A DNA stretch of 64,000 nucleotides from Durusdinium trenchii (lineage: Eukaryota > Sar > Dinophyceae > Suessiales > Symbiodiniaceae), in assembly GCA_963970005.1 (NCBI GenBank), contig CAXAMN010008591.1, positions 90,864 through 154,863 of the forward strand, written 5' to 3'. Both the position numbers and the translations under genes were made by a program. The notes beneath the pieces were generated by a model. It was not told the DNA's origin, did no database searches, and was given only the letters and a program-made list of their open reading frames with translations. This document shows, in pieces, positions 1 through 11,800 of the stretch. Each line of letters opens with the position of its first letter. The stretch's first letter is position 1.

Positions 1-2
1 TT

Positions 3-126
3 GCAGATCCACCACTGGTCAGCGACCTGGAGTCCTTTGCTCAGGGAGCAGCAAGTGATGACCTAAGCAGCGACTTCATGCAGTGGGTGGAGGTGTTGGC
101 GCGAATTCGTGTGCAGGACAGTGCAA
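3..126 (+). CDS. internal exon of an unrecognised gene, cut by the window edge
   Basis: The frame starting at base 3 is open from the edge to a TAA at 180. It encodes an acidic segment (DPPLVSDLESFAQGAASDD) followed by MQWVEVLARIRVQD. The exon probably stops near 126. Joining it to the next exon at 237 gives a continuous charged segment (RIRV then ERGVEGIHARV). No family recognised. It is on the same strand as everything up to 20.7 kb. Confidence 0.4.
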
Positions 127-236
127 TGTGTGCACTTGTGACATGCGCTGAGTTACCGCTGCTTCGCCTCTTTTTGTTTTAAAGTTCTAGAGTTGATCAG
201 CTTGAAGTGTAAGGAAGAACAACCATGTTTGTGCAG

Positions 237-372
237 GAGCGTGGTGTTGAAGGCATACATGCGCGAGTCAGCCAAGCGCTTGCTGGAAGACGGCGCAAAC
301 TGAGCGCACCTGGCATTTCGCTGGAGCTGAAGTGGCAGTTCATTGAGCAAACCCTGCACTCTTCCCCAAAGG
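237..372 (+). CDS. internal exon of the same unrecognised gene
   Basis: This frame is open from an ATG at 225 to a TAG at 399. The likely exon starts after GTGCAG at 236 and encodes a basic helical segment beginning ERGVEGIHARVSQALAGRRR and continuing through LELKWQFIEQTLHSSP. The minus-strand ORF over the same bases has no protein-like character. Function unknown. Confidence 0.4.
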
Positions 373-703
373 CTGGCGTTGTTGTTGGTATATCGAACTA
401 GGTTCATGTCAAAACATCATTGGAATCTGCAGCGCAGTGTACAGTGTAGAGTCTAGAGGCTAGAACGCAGAAACTAGATGCAATTTTAGTCATGCCTGTC
501 AAGCCTGTCATGTCTAGAAACTACAAGAGCCCAACCGACCTAGAGTCTGGAGTGCTGGAAGGTTGAATTTGTCAGGCTCTGACTGTGACTTTTGCCTATC
601 GCACTAACTGTTTGACTGGTCACTTTTCATTCAACTTCCTTGTCTCTTGTTTCTGTGTAGATTGGCAAAGTGTTGGTAGTTTTTTTGTCTTGATACTCTT
701 GAG

Positions 704-892
704 ATGGACCAACCTCATCAGGCCGTTGAGAAGTGTTTACTGGAGCACGACAAGCTCTGCACATGGGAAGGTATTGTGGACACAGTTGGTGGAATGCTGG
801 CTTGCGCAAGCCAGCTGAGCATCAAGAAGAAGGATGGCTATGGGGAGCTGGGGTCATACCTACATCGAATATTCAATGGACAGCAGAGCCTT
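704..892 (+). CDS. exon of an unrecognised gene
   Basis: Open frame from ATG 704 (MDQPHQAVEKCLLEHDKLC) through GGMLACASQLSIKKKDGYGE to a TGA at 893. The composition is that of a soluble helical protein. The segment is preceded by an AG (CTTGAG), so it may be an internal exon rather than a start. No domain recognised. Confidence 0.35.
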
Positions 893-1212
893 TGACCTTT
901 GCCTTTGAACTCTGTTTTTCATATCCGACCCCGCATGAACTTCCTCGTGTATAGCATCACTATGCCTGCAGATTTTTCACATCTTTAGTTTTGGCACCAC
1001 TAGTCGAACCCTTTACCTTATGTGCAAGAAACAATGTTGCCGGATCCAAACCACATAGCATCCCTAGCGAGAGACATATGGTTAGTTATCTGTACAGCTG
1101 GGTTCATCAACACATATCATATCCCCAAACATAGTTGTTGAGGGTTAAATAGGACAAAGAGAAGAAGAGGAAATCTAGTTTACCAGGCTCAAGTTTATCC
1201 ACTCCACCTGAG

Positions 1213-1350
1213 GTTCAATGACCAGGCCTACCTTGGACAACAGTTGAAAAACGCAGCTGAAGCTGCTGGTCAGGTTTGTGACCGAGAGCAGGCGCTGCGG
1301 GGTGAACTTGAAGCGGACAAAGCAGTGCTGCTGAAGCATCTGAAGCACGT
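1213..1350 (+). CDS. coiled-coil-like exon of an unrecognised gene
   Basis: After a CTGAG acceptor the frame encodes FNDQAYLGQQLKNAAEAAG, then CDREQALRGELEADKAVLLK and HLKHVL. The Ala/Glu/Lys/Leu-rich pattern suggests a helix or coiled coil. It belongs to the + strand exon series. Beyond 1350 the sequence turns into microsatellite-rich intron-like DNA. Confidence 0.4.
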
Positions 1351-1452
1351 CTTGCCCTTATTCATCATTGGTCGAGACTCTGCATGTTGCTGTAGTTTTG
1401 TTAGCCTTGCATCGTCCCCTCCCAGACCATCCCCTCAGGAACAAGAGTTCCC

Positions 1453-2696
1453 CACTACTACTACTACTACTACGACTACTACTGTGTTCGGGAGAAGTGG
1501 TTTTGGGACTTTGGCCCCGACGATCTGGAAATATCATCCGCCGACCATTCCACTTGACTTTGCTGCGGTGTCGCAATTCGGATGAGGATGATGAGGATGA
1601 GCGGCAGTCAAGCGGTGGCTCTAATGTAACACTCATGCCTTTGAACGCCAGGAGCCAAGGAGGTATGAGGACAGCAGGGCTCAGGACTCATGACCATGAG
1701 GATTGGCAGCATGGCTCCTGCAGCATTTCTAAAGTAAACCACCAACACGCGTCCCGTTGAGCAGGGCCCGAGTTAGGAGGATTAGGATAAGAAGCATAAA
1801 GGATGATACCACACGGTGAAGCGAGAGCGCCTTCTTTTCCGCGGCGATCGACGATCGAACGAAGTTCGTAACCTGTACTCCTATGACCAGGGCGGAGGTT
1901 CCTCAGACCATCAGACCAAAGCACCCTCCTACATTCCCTGACGATCCATGACCACACATAGGTCACAAATAGAAATGATCTCAGGATATGCATACGTTTC
2001 TATTGATCGTGTTATTTGAAGACGTTAATGTTTCAAATCTCACTATGTCCCTACCCAACCATCCATTCATGTTGAAACTACAGCCACGCCACGCCTACTA
2101 CTAATACTACTACTAGGATGACTACTACTACTACTACTGCTACTGCTACTGCTACTGCTACTGCTACTCCTGCTACTACTACTACTACTACCACTACTAC
2201 TACTACTGGTGGGACGACGACGATGACCACTGACGACACACCATGGAGAGTTCCTCCGGTGGCCCGCGGTGTGGACAAGCTCCACCATCTGGCACTTGAC
2301 TTTGTTGCTGTGTCGCAATCTTGATGAGGAGGATGATGAATTAGGTGAGGTGAGGATGAGGACGAGGAGCGCCGGCGTGGCAGCTGTAGTGTAAGACGCG
2401 TCGCCAGGAGCAGGAGGTAGGGAGCAGGAGGTAGGAGGATTAGGAGGGCCATGAGGGTCGGCAATTCTTTATGGTTGACGCACTGTGGGTCCCGCAGCAT
2501 GTCTTGGGTAGATATTTACCCATTACTAAATTACTACTACTACTACTACTACTACTAGTACTACTACTACTACTACTGCTACTGCTACTGCTACTGCTAC
2601 TGCTACTACTACTACTACTACTACCCCTACCCCTACCCCTACCCCTACCCCTACCCCTACCCCTACCCCTACCCCTACTGCTACTACTGCTACTGC
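1453..2696. repeat. intronic block of CTA/CTG trinucleotide arrays and a CCCCTA hexamer array
   Basis: Arrays of ACT/CTA repeats lie at 1453-1483, 2095-2206 and 2531-2623, partly changed to GCT. A hexamer array (CCCCTA, about nine units) lies at 2624-2678. A ~30 bp segment ending in GTGTCGCAAT occurs twice (1551-1580 and 2296-2325), so a larger module was duplicated with its array. Poly-Leu, poly-Val and poly-Thr frames here are repeat translations, not genes. Confidence 0.85.
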
Positions 2697-4205
2697 GATT
2701 CCAGTGGGTCTTCGCATGGACGCATCGGAAAAATGAGCCAACGCCTTCAAGACTCTACAGCAACCGTCTTGCAGTGATGCGGTGCTGCAACCTGGATGGA
2801 GGAGGAGTGAGGAGGAGGATCGGATGAGGAGTAGCAGGACGCTTGGAGGATGAGTAAGGAGTTAGGAGGATGAGGATCGGCAGCGCATGTTGCACATTGA
2901 TTGCCAGCGATTCTAGGAGGGTGCGGACCTCCGGACCTCCGAAGGATGAGGATCGGCTGATCGGCAGCTTGTTTCTGCTAAAGCTTAAGTAGTAGTAGCA
3001 CGCCTTCCTCTAACTGCCTGCGTTTCCTTGATAGTTGCTGGCCTGCGTTGTCGCACTGGCTCACTGACTGACTGACTGACTGACTGACTGACCAACCAAA
3101 AGGTTTTCCGCTAAATTGGGGCTTCCATACGACCCAAAAACAAGCACACATATCAATGTCACAAACAAACTGTTCCAAACTAAACTATACAAAATGGTCA
3201 ATTGTGAGACAGACCTCATGGGGCTTTATAGCCAAATCTGTATTATGTTTTTGATAGACTTCAAATAGACCCGGGGAGCTGATTTGTGCATAGGTCCTGT
3301 AAATCATGTATAGATGTTATAGATGTCTTTTCAACTCAAAAACCCAGATGCTGATATACTCACCGGCCTGCCCAGCCAACCCACCAAAAAACCGAAGGAT
3401 CCTGGTCCAGTCCTAGTCCTTGGTTTTCTATATTGATCATAAGAGCCCCAATCTGAATTTGGAAAAGAAATTAGGCACAGAGAGAGAGAGAGAGAGAGAG
3501 ATATATATATATTGTCTGAAATCCGGGCGTGGTGGTCCGAAGTGATAGAGGGAATTTGTCGGCAGGGGCTAGAGTTGTTCAAAGCTGGGCTCATGTGTTG
3601 CCATTTGTAGAGGGATATCGGATGAACAGGGAATGGGCTGGGCTGCAGTCAGAAGCTGTCAGCGATTACAACAACCTTTGCAGGGTCCAGCTTCCTTTAT
3701 CCCTGTTTGTGGTGTGTAGCACGCTCATTGAAACGCGCTTGGCTGCTGCAAAATGAGCTGTTTATGCTGAGACAATCATTACAATATATGACAGTAACCT
3801 ATCACTTATATACATTTACATATAGGTTTTGGAGTGGGTGATTGGGCCTTGGGGGGCTGCGCTCAGGTGCACTCTCCAAGCAACATCTACTCGCTGCCAC
3901 GCCGGTTCTTTCACTGCTCTGTGCATGCCCTTGGTCGCTTTCTAGGCCTGTGCCTTGGAGAGTCCTGAGTCATTGATTCATTTCTTACAAATATGTGTCA
4001 AATCCTCATTCCTCATTTGGGCCACTTAGATGTTCTACCTCAGTGTCTGTCATATGTCACAATGAAGGCCTATGCCTTGCCGAGTTTGAGCTTTAGTGCC
4101 ACCCTGAATCTAAGCTGATAAGCCTTAGGCTGAGTTTTGCTTGGATATGCTGGGATCTAGTATCGGGCCGGTGTACGCATTTGTTTGTTGGTCTTTCCTC
4201 TTTCG
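2697..4205. other. gene-free stretch, intron or intergenic, with short simple repeats
   Basis: No convincing exon is seen. It holds a (GACT)n array at 3062-3091 and a (GA)n array at 3477-3500 followed by (AT)n to 3512. GA- and AT-type arrays like these recur in introns across the window. Confidence 0.5.
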
Positions 4206-4220
4206 TGCCAGCCTGCCAGG

Positions 4221-4880
4221 AACATTGGCGCCTCCTCCTCGAACGGCGATTCCTGCTCCAAGGGCTGCACCTTTGATGCTGGAAGATGATGGGTTGGCCG
4301 CGCTGAGTCAGCCGCTGAGCTCAGCCAGTGCTCTCCAACCCGCTTCAAGCTCAAGCAGAAAGAGGAGGCGTAGCCTTAGCCCTGATGGCGCCCCGGAACT
4401 TGGTCATTGGGCTGGTGATGGCCACAACAGTGACGATGAGATCTTTTTCAAGATTTCACACACAGGGTTGGGTCGCCACAAGCACTTCATGAAGGGATCC
4501 TTAAGCACTCATGATTTGTCAATCGAGATTGTTCCAGCAATCAAGAGCGATGGAAGCATTGCTTATTTGAATCTGGCTTTGAAGGGAGAACAAACCAAGC
4601 TGGGTACATGGATGTCTGACAAACAAGTATCCCCGGAAGACCTCAGGGAGCATTGGAGAGTTTGGAAGTGTTCAGCGCCACTTCCAGCTGGTGAATACGT
4701 TTCTCTGCCGACTACCTCTGAACCTTTCAGGCAAGTGGTGTGTGAAATGGTGCGCGCTTTGCCCCATGCATACTTTCCAGACATGGACGATCTGAACTTG
4801 ATGCATGAGATGCTAAGAGCTGGCCTTGTTGTGCCAAGTGCAGTTTCGGGAAGCTTCCAGCTCCTCAGTAGGGTGATGGG
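4221..4880 (+). CDS. large exon of an unrecognised gene
   Basis: The frame is open from 4141 to a TAA at 4933. Coding character begins about 4221 with a Pro/Ala-rich and Ser-rich leader, a basic patch (SSRKRRRSLSPDG), then a folded-looking domain (IFFKISHTGLGRHKHFMKGS, LREHWRVWKCSAPLPAGEYV, VVCEMVRALPHAYFPDMDDL). The RKRRR patch could act in nuclear targeting; that is an inference. No Pfam-type family recognised. It could be the start of the gene ending at 7041 or part of the gene that enters from the left edge. Confidence 0.5.
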
Positions 4881-5289
4881 TGAGGCGACCGGTGATGTTG
4901 TTGGAGTGCTGGGCTGGGCTGTCAGCTACTCATAATCACACCACCCCCCGAACTTACCCCAACTCATCCAACATCATGTGTTTAGTTGGGGTTGATGGTT
5001 GACTAGTACCTAGAACAGTTAGTCAAGTTCGGTTGTGTTGTGTTGTATAGAAATTGATGACCACCTCATCACACCACACCACAGCTTCTGTGTTCTTTGA
5101 ATACACTTTGCATAGTGCTGGATCTCAATCTTCAAACACTAAGAAGCAGAAGCACATAGTTTTTGATAGTTAGGAGTCAGGCGCCAGGATACTCAATGTT
5201 AATACAAAACTCCAAACTTTTCTACTTGAGTCACTCAACTCTAACTTAAGTCTCAATCTGAGAGAGAGAGAGTCAGATGATGTCAGGCT

Positions 5290-6512
5290 GTCAGACCTCT
5301 TCCCATGTTCAGCATCCAAGGTTATCTCCAACAATGGTTGGCAGCCTCTCGGAGACCATTGTGGTTTGTGCCAGTGACCCTACAAGCTTTTTCAGCAAAC
5401 GTGCGTCAGTGTCATCGAAGGCACTGTCGAATCTCGAGCTCATCGACCTCATGAGGCACAAAGGCTGGCAAGAACGCAGCCTTGAAGGTGGCAGGGATGG
5501 CAGACGGGGCATTGAGCCGTTCAATGTTGATGCTGGTGGTCCGCTAATTTGGTATACAAAGAAACTGGGTGAGACGCCGTTCAGGGAATACCTTCTCTGC
5601 CTTCTTGGAGAAACTCCTGGGGTCAAGTTGGTCTACCACCTCCAATGCAAAAGCTATTACAAATGTCTCGCAGTTGATCCAAATGCGCAACCACACCAGG
5701 TTGCCCAGTTCTACAAGGCCCTCATGCGACGTATTGCCCGTGGTTTCCAACCAGAAGGTTCTGAGCCAGAGGCAGATTTGCAGCAACCTGCTTGCCGCAT
5801 GCAGCGGCTTGCGCTGGACGACGGCTTGATGTGTCAGGAATCCAGCACAGTCCAGGCAGGACGCAGTGGCAATGGCAATGGCCCTAGAAAAGCTAGAAAG
5901 AGATCTGCGGTGGGATCTGCTAGGGTTCCGGCCGCAGACCCAGCGCAATGTCCAAATGCAGATGAAGAGGCTGTCGGTGCCGGTAACAATAGTGATTGCA
6001 ACAGTGATAGTGATGCAATCTCAATCCTTTCAGATCTGCTTTCCAGTGAGCCTCAAGACACACCGGAGTGGGAGCCAAGGGAGCATGCTGCCGCCACAAC
6101 AGATGCAAACACATGCATTGATCTAATCGATCTTGATCCTTTGGTGGATGGTGGACTGTGCCAAAACAACAATGAAGGCGTGGGTGATGATCAAGAGGTT
6201 TCTAATGAGCGCTTGCCTGCGCGACCGCCTCCCATGCCTGAAGCCCTGCCAGAAGCTTTGGCAAGTGACAATGATGATGCACAGGTGGTTGTTGACCCGT
6301 TGCCCGCACAACCTCTTCCTATGCCTGACTTGGGCGACATCCGCCCAGTGCGCAACACGGCTGGCCATCAGGCAATTTGCAAAGATCTGCTTCCTGTACT
6401 CATCGCTGTGTGTTTGGAGCCACGTTGGGCAAACTCTGAAGAACGCACTCAAGTCAGAGAAGCATGCTTTCGCAATCTGGCGGCACTAATTCCCGAGATC
6501 AGGTCGGCTAAG
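5290..6512 (+). CDS. large exon, unrecognised protein with acidic low-complexity tail
   Basis: About 400 codons open to TAG 6513-6515. The N-terminal part looks folded (LELIDLMRHKGWQERSLEGG, GPLIWYTKKLGETPFREYLL, VYHLQCKSYYKCLAVDPNAQ, QFYKALMRRIARGF). It is followed by an acidic Ser/Asp/Glu- and Pro-rich linker and a C-terminal helical part (ICKDLLPVLIAVCLEPRWAN). The TAG may be intronic read-through, because protein-like exons in the same orientation follow at 6672 and 6935. Function unknown; opposite-strand frames are shadows. Confidence 0.55.
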
Positions 6513-6657
6513 TAGTACATGAAGTTGTCACAAAGCTTTATTTATGTTGTAGCGGTGGCATGGGGTGACAGTGTTACGCTGAACTTAATTGACACTTCGC
6601 AGTTCACACTGAGTTAACTCCGTGTCAGTGACTCACTGATCCCTAAGCCCCTATGCT

Positions 6658-6767
6658 GCCAATGCTGAGGTCTTGATCAAGCTGGTGGCAGGTTCTGGGG
6701 AGCTGACCTGGTATACTCCAGAAAAAGAACATGTGAGGATCAAGTGCCCTATTTGCAGCGGCAAGAT
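6658..6767 (+). CDS. small exon with a CxxC motif
   Basis: The frame encodes ANAEVLIKLVAGSGELTWYT, then PEKEHVRIKCPICSGKI, and stops at TGA 6769. The Cys-Pro-Ile-Cys pair is half of a possible metal site; no partner pair is visible in the adjoining exons. The phrase GSGELTWYT is similar in style to GGPLIWYT in the preceding exon, suggesting a related structural unit. Confidence 0.4.
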
Positions 6768-6934
6768 TTGAGTTACAGTCTATGATGGGATGGACGGAAT
6801 GTGTGTTACACTGTAGGTTTTGGTCTTAGGCTCTTAGACGACATTGTAAGGGAGACAGTCAGTCACATCACATCATCACATCCTTTGTATTATTTACTTG
6901 TTTGAGTAAATAGGCACAAAAGGACGGTCAACAG

Positions 6935-7041
6935 TCAACGCCCAACTCAAGTCTGGCAGCCTGGACTGCATTGAGGTGCTGGAACACTACATGGCAAAGG
7001 TCAAGCAAGCGGTGGAGCAGAGGCGTTTGCAGCAACGATGA
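6935..7041 (+). CDS. probable terminal exon
   Basis: After a TCAACAG acceptor the frame reads VNAQLKSGSLDCIEVLEHYM then AKVKQAVEQRRLQQR and ends in TGA 7039-7041. The amphipathic basic helix ending directly in a stop is typical of a C-terminus. I take this as the end of the first + strand gene or gene pair. Confidence 0.45.
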
Positions 7042-7795
7042 GGCGAACACACCCCATGCCAAAGCACAAGTATACATTATATATATATGGGTCATGAGTC
7101 GGTGTTCAAGTGGTTTGGAGTGCCATGGTCCAGGTGCTTGACCTCGGTCTTTGTTGGTTTGCGCTCTTTGTGTGGGTGTCCCTCCAATCCTTCCATTTGA
7201 TTTCAATCATTTTGAAGATTTTGGAGGGGTGGCATGGTGGTCCCAAGGTTTTGCGACTCTTGATGACAACCTGGACTGCCCAGGATCCAGATCCATGGAT
7301 TTTCGCTGGCAACATCCATCTTTAGTGGGTCAAGGCTCGTTCCGTCTATTTTCAGGGTCAGTCCATTGATCAACTCCTTGTACCAATGGATGTCAAGGTG
7401 TTGTCTAAGTTTTGATACTGTTTTCTTAGATTTCACCAATTTTCTTCAAGTAAGCCTGTTTCAAACCTAGAAACATGGTTTCCGACGAACTCCTTACGAA
7501 CTCCTACGAACTCCGACTGACACGGACCTTCTGGACATCAAATCTTGAAAGTTCTACGTGAATTTTAGATGTATATCAGGGTGAAATGCAGTTTGAATCA
7601 ACATGTCAACATTATTTGGGCTTGTGATGTCAGTCCAAACTCTGGTTTTGGAGGCTCAATCTCTTATGATCCACGTAGGATTTCTGGAAGTTGGGATCTC
7701 CTACGAACTCCTACGAACTTAGGCAAATCTGACTCTAGCAAAGGCAACTCAGCTGTTTTTTTTTTGAATAGCAAACATTTCAAGGGACAACGCCC

Positions 7796-8365
7796 AAACC
7801 CTAAACAAATCCCCTGACAATTGTCATTGGGCTGGTTTTACCCACCCTCAGACACCCAAGTGGGTCGAAACTAACAAATCTTGCTCTGGCCCAAAAAGTT
7901 CCACCAGAAAACTCAGTGAACCCTTCAAAGAACAAACCGTAAACGGTAAACTGCTCTAAACCCCTAACGAATCCCTGTCGGGCCCACCTCAAAAACCGAA
8001 GTGGGTCGAATCTAGCAAATCTAGCTCTATCAAAAGAAATTCTACCAGCAAACTTCTCAGCAAACCCTTTGAAGAACAAACCCTAAACCCTAAACCCCTA
8101 ACGAATCCCTGTCAGGCTGGTTTAACCCGCCATCAAACACCCAAATGGATCGAACCGAGTCGAACCTAGCAAATCTACTCTAGCAAAATAGATTCTACTA
8201 CCAAATAAACCCTTTAAAGAACAAACCCTAAACCCTAAACCCTAAACCCATAACGAATCTCCATCAGACACAGCCAAGCAGAAGTTCCTTTAAGGTCCCT
8301 GAGCCCTAAACCCACTACACACCCTAAACCCAAAACCCTAAAACCATGAACCTTAAACTTAAACC
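7796..8365. repeat. ~142 bp tandem repeat with CCCTAAA telomere-like cores
   Basis: Three degenerate units share a segment close to AGTGGGTCGAA (starts near 7860, 8000 and 8143), a CTCTNNCAAAA segment, a CCCTTNAAAGAACAAACC segment and a block of CCCTAAA heptamers. The heptamer blocks are clearest at 8082-8100 and 8222-8250; a more broken block lies at 8317-8360. The complement TTTAGGG is the plant/dinoflagellate-type telomere repeat. Units are diverged, so this is an internal array rather than a chromosome end. Confidence 0.75.
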
Positions 8366-8734
8366 CCCAAATCCGCCAAATCCCTACCTAAACTTCACCC
8401 TTCAGCTGTCTTGAGTTCCCAACCAGGTGGGTGCAACTTTCAGATGGACTTGCTTCACGGTTGTGGGCTGCATAAAAGATCATGGCTTTCAGTCCGAATC
8501 AGATCTCGATTTCGGGACCAGCATTGCTGACAACTGTGCATTTGTCATTTTAATGGCATCAGGTCATCTCAGGTTCAGGTTCCCAGGTTCCACATCTCCA
8601 GATTGCTTTCAGGGGTGGTGGTTTAAACTCATGTAAGAGCTGTTGCTGCTTTTGTCAGATCAGGTTTTTGGGTAGTCAGGCGGCGTTTAGTAAAGAGCAA
8701 CGTTGGTAAAGCGTTTGCAAGAAAAGCTTTGCCA

Positions 8735-8800
8735 ATGGCGGCGACGGCGTCCAGTGATAGTGGTCCTTCATCAACATCAACGACCAGCAGCTCAGTCAGG
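8735..8800 (+). CDS. possible first exon of the DNA methyltransferase gene
   Basis: ATG 8735 opens a short frame (MAATASSDSGPSSTSTTSSS) ending at TAA 8813. It precedes an acidic exon and the catalytic exons on the same strand. A Ser/Thr-rich N-terminus is plausible, but no splice evidence proves the link. Confidence 0.35.
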
Positions 8801-11800
8801 AGAATCCAAGACTAAGACCAATGCTGGACAACCCACCACATCCAGGCTGCTTGCAACCTGTTGGGTCGGGGATGCCTTTCTGTCTTCTCCAATTAGGCTA
8901 TCTGAATTCCATCATGAGTGGTTTAGTGACATCTAGAGTCTGGAGTCTAGGCCAGCTACCAGTTCACCATGTACTGGTATGGTGTCAGCTTAGCACCAGG
9001 CAGGCGCCACAGAAGAGGAAGGTGAACCAGACAGCGACTCGACTTGACTTCAAAGTGATAATGACAAGCTGGATTTGGAACGAACTGTTTCTTTTTCAAT
9101 GGTTGTCACTGGTCACAGTCGCAGGGTCAGTGTCGCTGAGACTGGGACTCAGTTGTTAAATGGTCTTTTTACACTCTCTCACTCACCTTGACTTTTCACT
9201 GATGTTCATTTTGGCAATTGGTGGCTGGCTCTCTAGCAGAGATTCTTCCACTTGACCTGCTGAGGAGCCTGTAGATGACCACGCCGTGACTGCAGAAGAC
9301 ACCTCCCAACTACCTTCAGGTCCAAATTCGATCCAGGGCCTCTTTCAGTGGCAGACGGACATGGCACAGAAGCTTTGGGGCAATCCAGACCAGGTTCCGA
9401 AGCAGTACCACCTTCTGCTTACATCAGAGTTCTCAGGGATGGGAACTGCGGAGCTTGCCTTGCAGGAGATCATCAACGCAATGCAGTTACACATGCATGG
9501 AAGTGGCCGCCCCACTCGACCGGACACCAATTCAGGCGTGGGAGGCGGGAGGGAGTGGAATTGGAAGAAGAGACGGTCATGAGTCATGTGTGACAGTCGC
9601 TATCACAGTTCGGCTCGCCTTGTTTGATGTGATTAAAAACAATTACACTTCCGCACATGTATAGACTAGACAAAGATATTATGTGAATCTGCAAACGCCA
9701 AATGCTCTTATATTTGTGAGCTCTGAGACTCTGAGCCCGACCCTAAGGCACGTCACTAGCTTGTACCTGCTTGAACGCATGTGACAAGTCGGAGCACTGC
9801 ATTAGCTTCATCCAGAGCCATGTGCACAAGCCATTACACTTGAACAACGACATCTTTGCACGGCTCTCCCAGTCAGCTTTGAAGGACATGCTAGAAGCTG
9901 AGGAGCTTATGACTACAAGCCTTGCTGAGTATGAGCGATCCGGATCAAAGGTTGACAAGTACATATTAGATACTCTCGGTGATGACCTGTTAGACAAGTA
10001 CATGAACATTTTGGGACGACCTGGGTCCTTCATCTCCCGCGCATACTGCGCTTTGGCGGAACAGAAAGAACGGACCTGGACATGAACCGAGCTCTTAACT
10101 ACCTGGGTTGGGTCCGGTACCGGTTCCTTCAACTCTCCCAGTTTCCACATTGTTTCATCGCATCTTGAGCTTGTGCTTGCGGTAGGCGCTATGCACGACC
10201 GAGCTTGTCCATTACCGCATATTGCCCTTCCTGCTATGGCTGCACAGCTGGAGCAGAATGGAGCGACTGTCCTCAGCGTGAACGTTGCAGGAACGGAGTG
10301 CTATGATGTGAGCTCCATGGGAGCTGGAAAGGGACTTGCAGGTCCCACCTGCAAGACTTTGGCTGTCTACTTGGAGCAGCGACGGCGATGTCAGGAGGAC
10401 CCATGTTTGGTGAGAGTGGGATGGGATGTGAGGCGAGGGTGTAAGTGAACTACATGCTTCCACAAAGACAAGGCTTGAGCCTTGAGCTTGAGTATGTAAT
10501 GTGTGAGTCAGTATGGGCCTGGGTCTGAGCCTGGCAGCCTGAGCATCACTATTCCTCGGGTGGTTGCCGGTGGTTCAATGAATGGGTTGGACTTGAATGG
10601 GTTGCAAGGACATCCTGTTGCATGAGTGCACACCCCGGTTCAAGCCGGAAGTGCTTGAGCGCTACCTGGGCGACCTCTACACATTTGTGCGCTTGCCACT
10701 CCCTGGTGAAACCATATCGCCTCATCAGCTAGGCCCCTCATCGCTTCTATGGTAACTAAGTTGGTTTGGTGCGGTGTAGTGTGGTGATCGTGTGGTGTGA
10801 TTTGATTTTATGAGTCATGTCATGAGGCAATGAGGCTCATGAGTTTCATGATGATGTGTCTCAAGGCTGGCCGGTACATCGACCTCGCAGATATACCATT
10901 GGCTTGAAGAAGAGCCGCATCTCCATGTCCGAATCAATGTTTCTTGGTTGAGTACTTGAGTTACTCACTTGAATCTTCACTTTTCTCATGCGTCTCACCT
11001 GAGTGTGAATGGCTCAAGCCTTCACTGACTTTGTGAGGTTTGGCCTTGACCTCAAGAAGTTGATGATGTCCCCATCCACCGACTGCAGTGTCCTGTACAA
11101 TGCCTCAGAGGAGGAAGTCGCTTGGTGTGACTTTAGTTTAGTTAAGTCTCTAACACGCTTAGCGCGCTGCAGAACTACTCATGAATGTGCAATGTGCTAT
11201 GCAAGGATGTGCAATGCGCAATGTGTGTTGTAGTAGCAGTGCAAGCGTGGCACAGCCTAGTAGCATACATTGTTAGGCACCATGCAGCGGTCACTTAATT
11301 CGATGAACTGAACTAGTTCATGTTTTTTCAGGTTTAGTGGGTTTAGTGATCTGAAATGTTTCGGCAGGCATTGGATTGTAAAAGCTGTTGTAGCCGGCTT
11401 TGTGAGTTTGCTTGCCACTGGCTCCTCCGTCCGAGCGGTCCTAGGAAGTTAAGACGAAGGAAGCAATGGTCCAGCGGTACAAGAAAGGATCGGGAAGTTC
11501 AACCTTCGAGGCATTGCTTCCTGCGTCGAAGCAAAGGCGCTTGGAGGGGTACAAGGCGATGAACAAGGTTCAGGAGTGGCTCTCTGACGGCCGAGAAGTG
11601 GCGCCAGGGCTGCAGATTCCCCCACAACATGAGCCACAGTGCAGCCACAGATTCGGATTTGGTGCTTTTCCATGTGATTAAGGTCATGAACTTTTGATTC
11701 ATATTAATATAGTTTAATATGCTACGATTTTGATTTTTTGTTTTCTCAAAGAGATGGCTAGTGTGAGATCGAGCATCCATAGGAGCAGCGCATGTGCAAC

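Noticed and set aside
2078..2827. Poly-Val, poly-Leu, poly-Ser and poly-Thr frames
   Set aside because: Microsatellite translations without flanking coding sequence.
7796..8365. True chromosome end
   Set aside because: Heptamers are degenerate, embedded in a longer unit, and flanked by genes on both sides.
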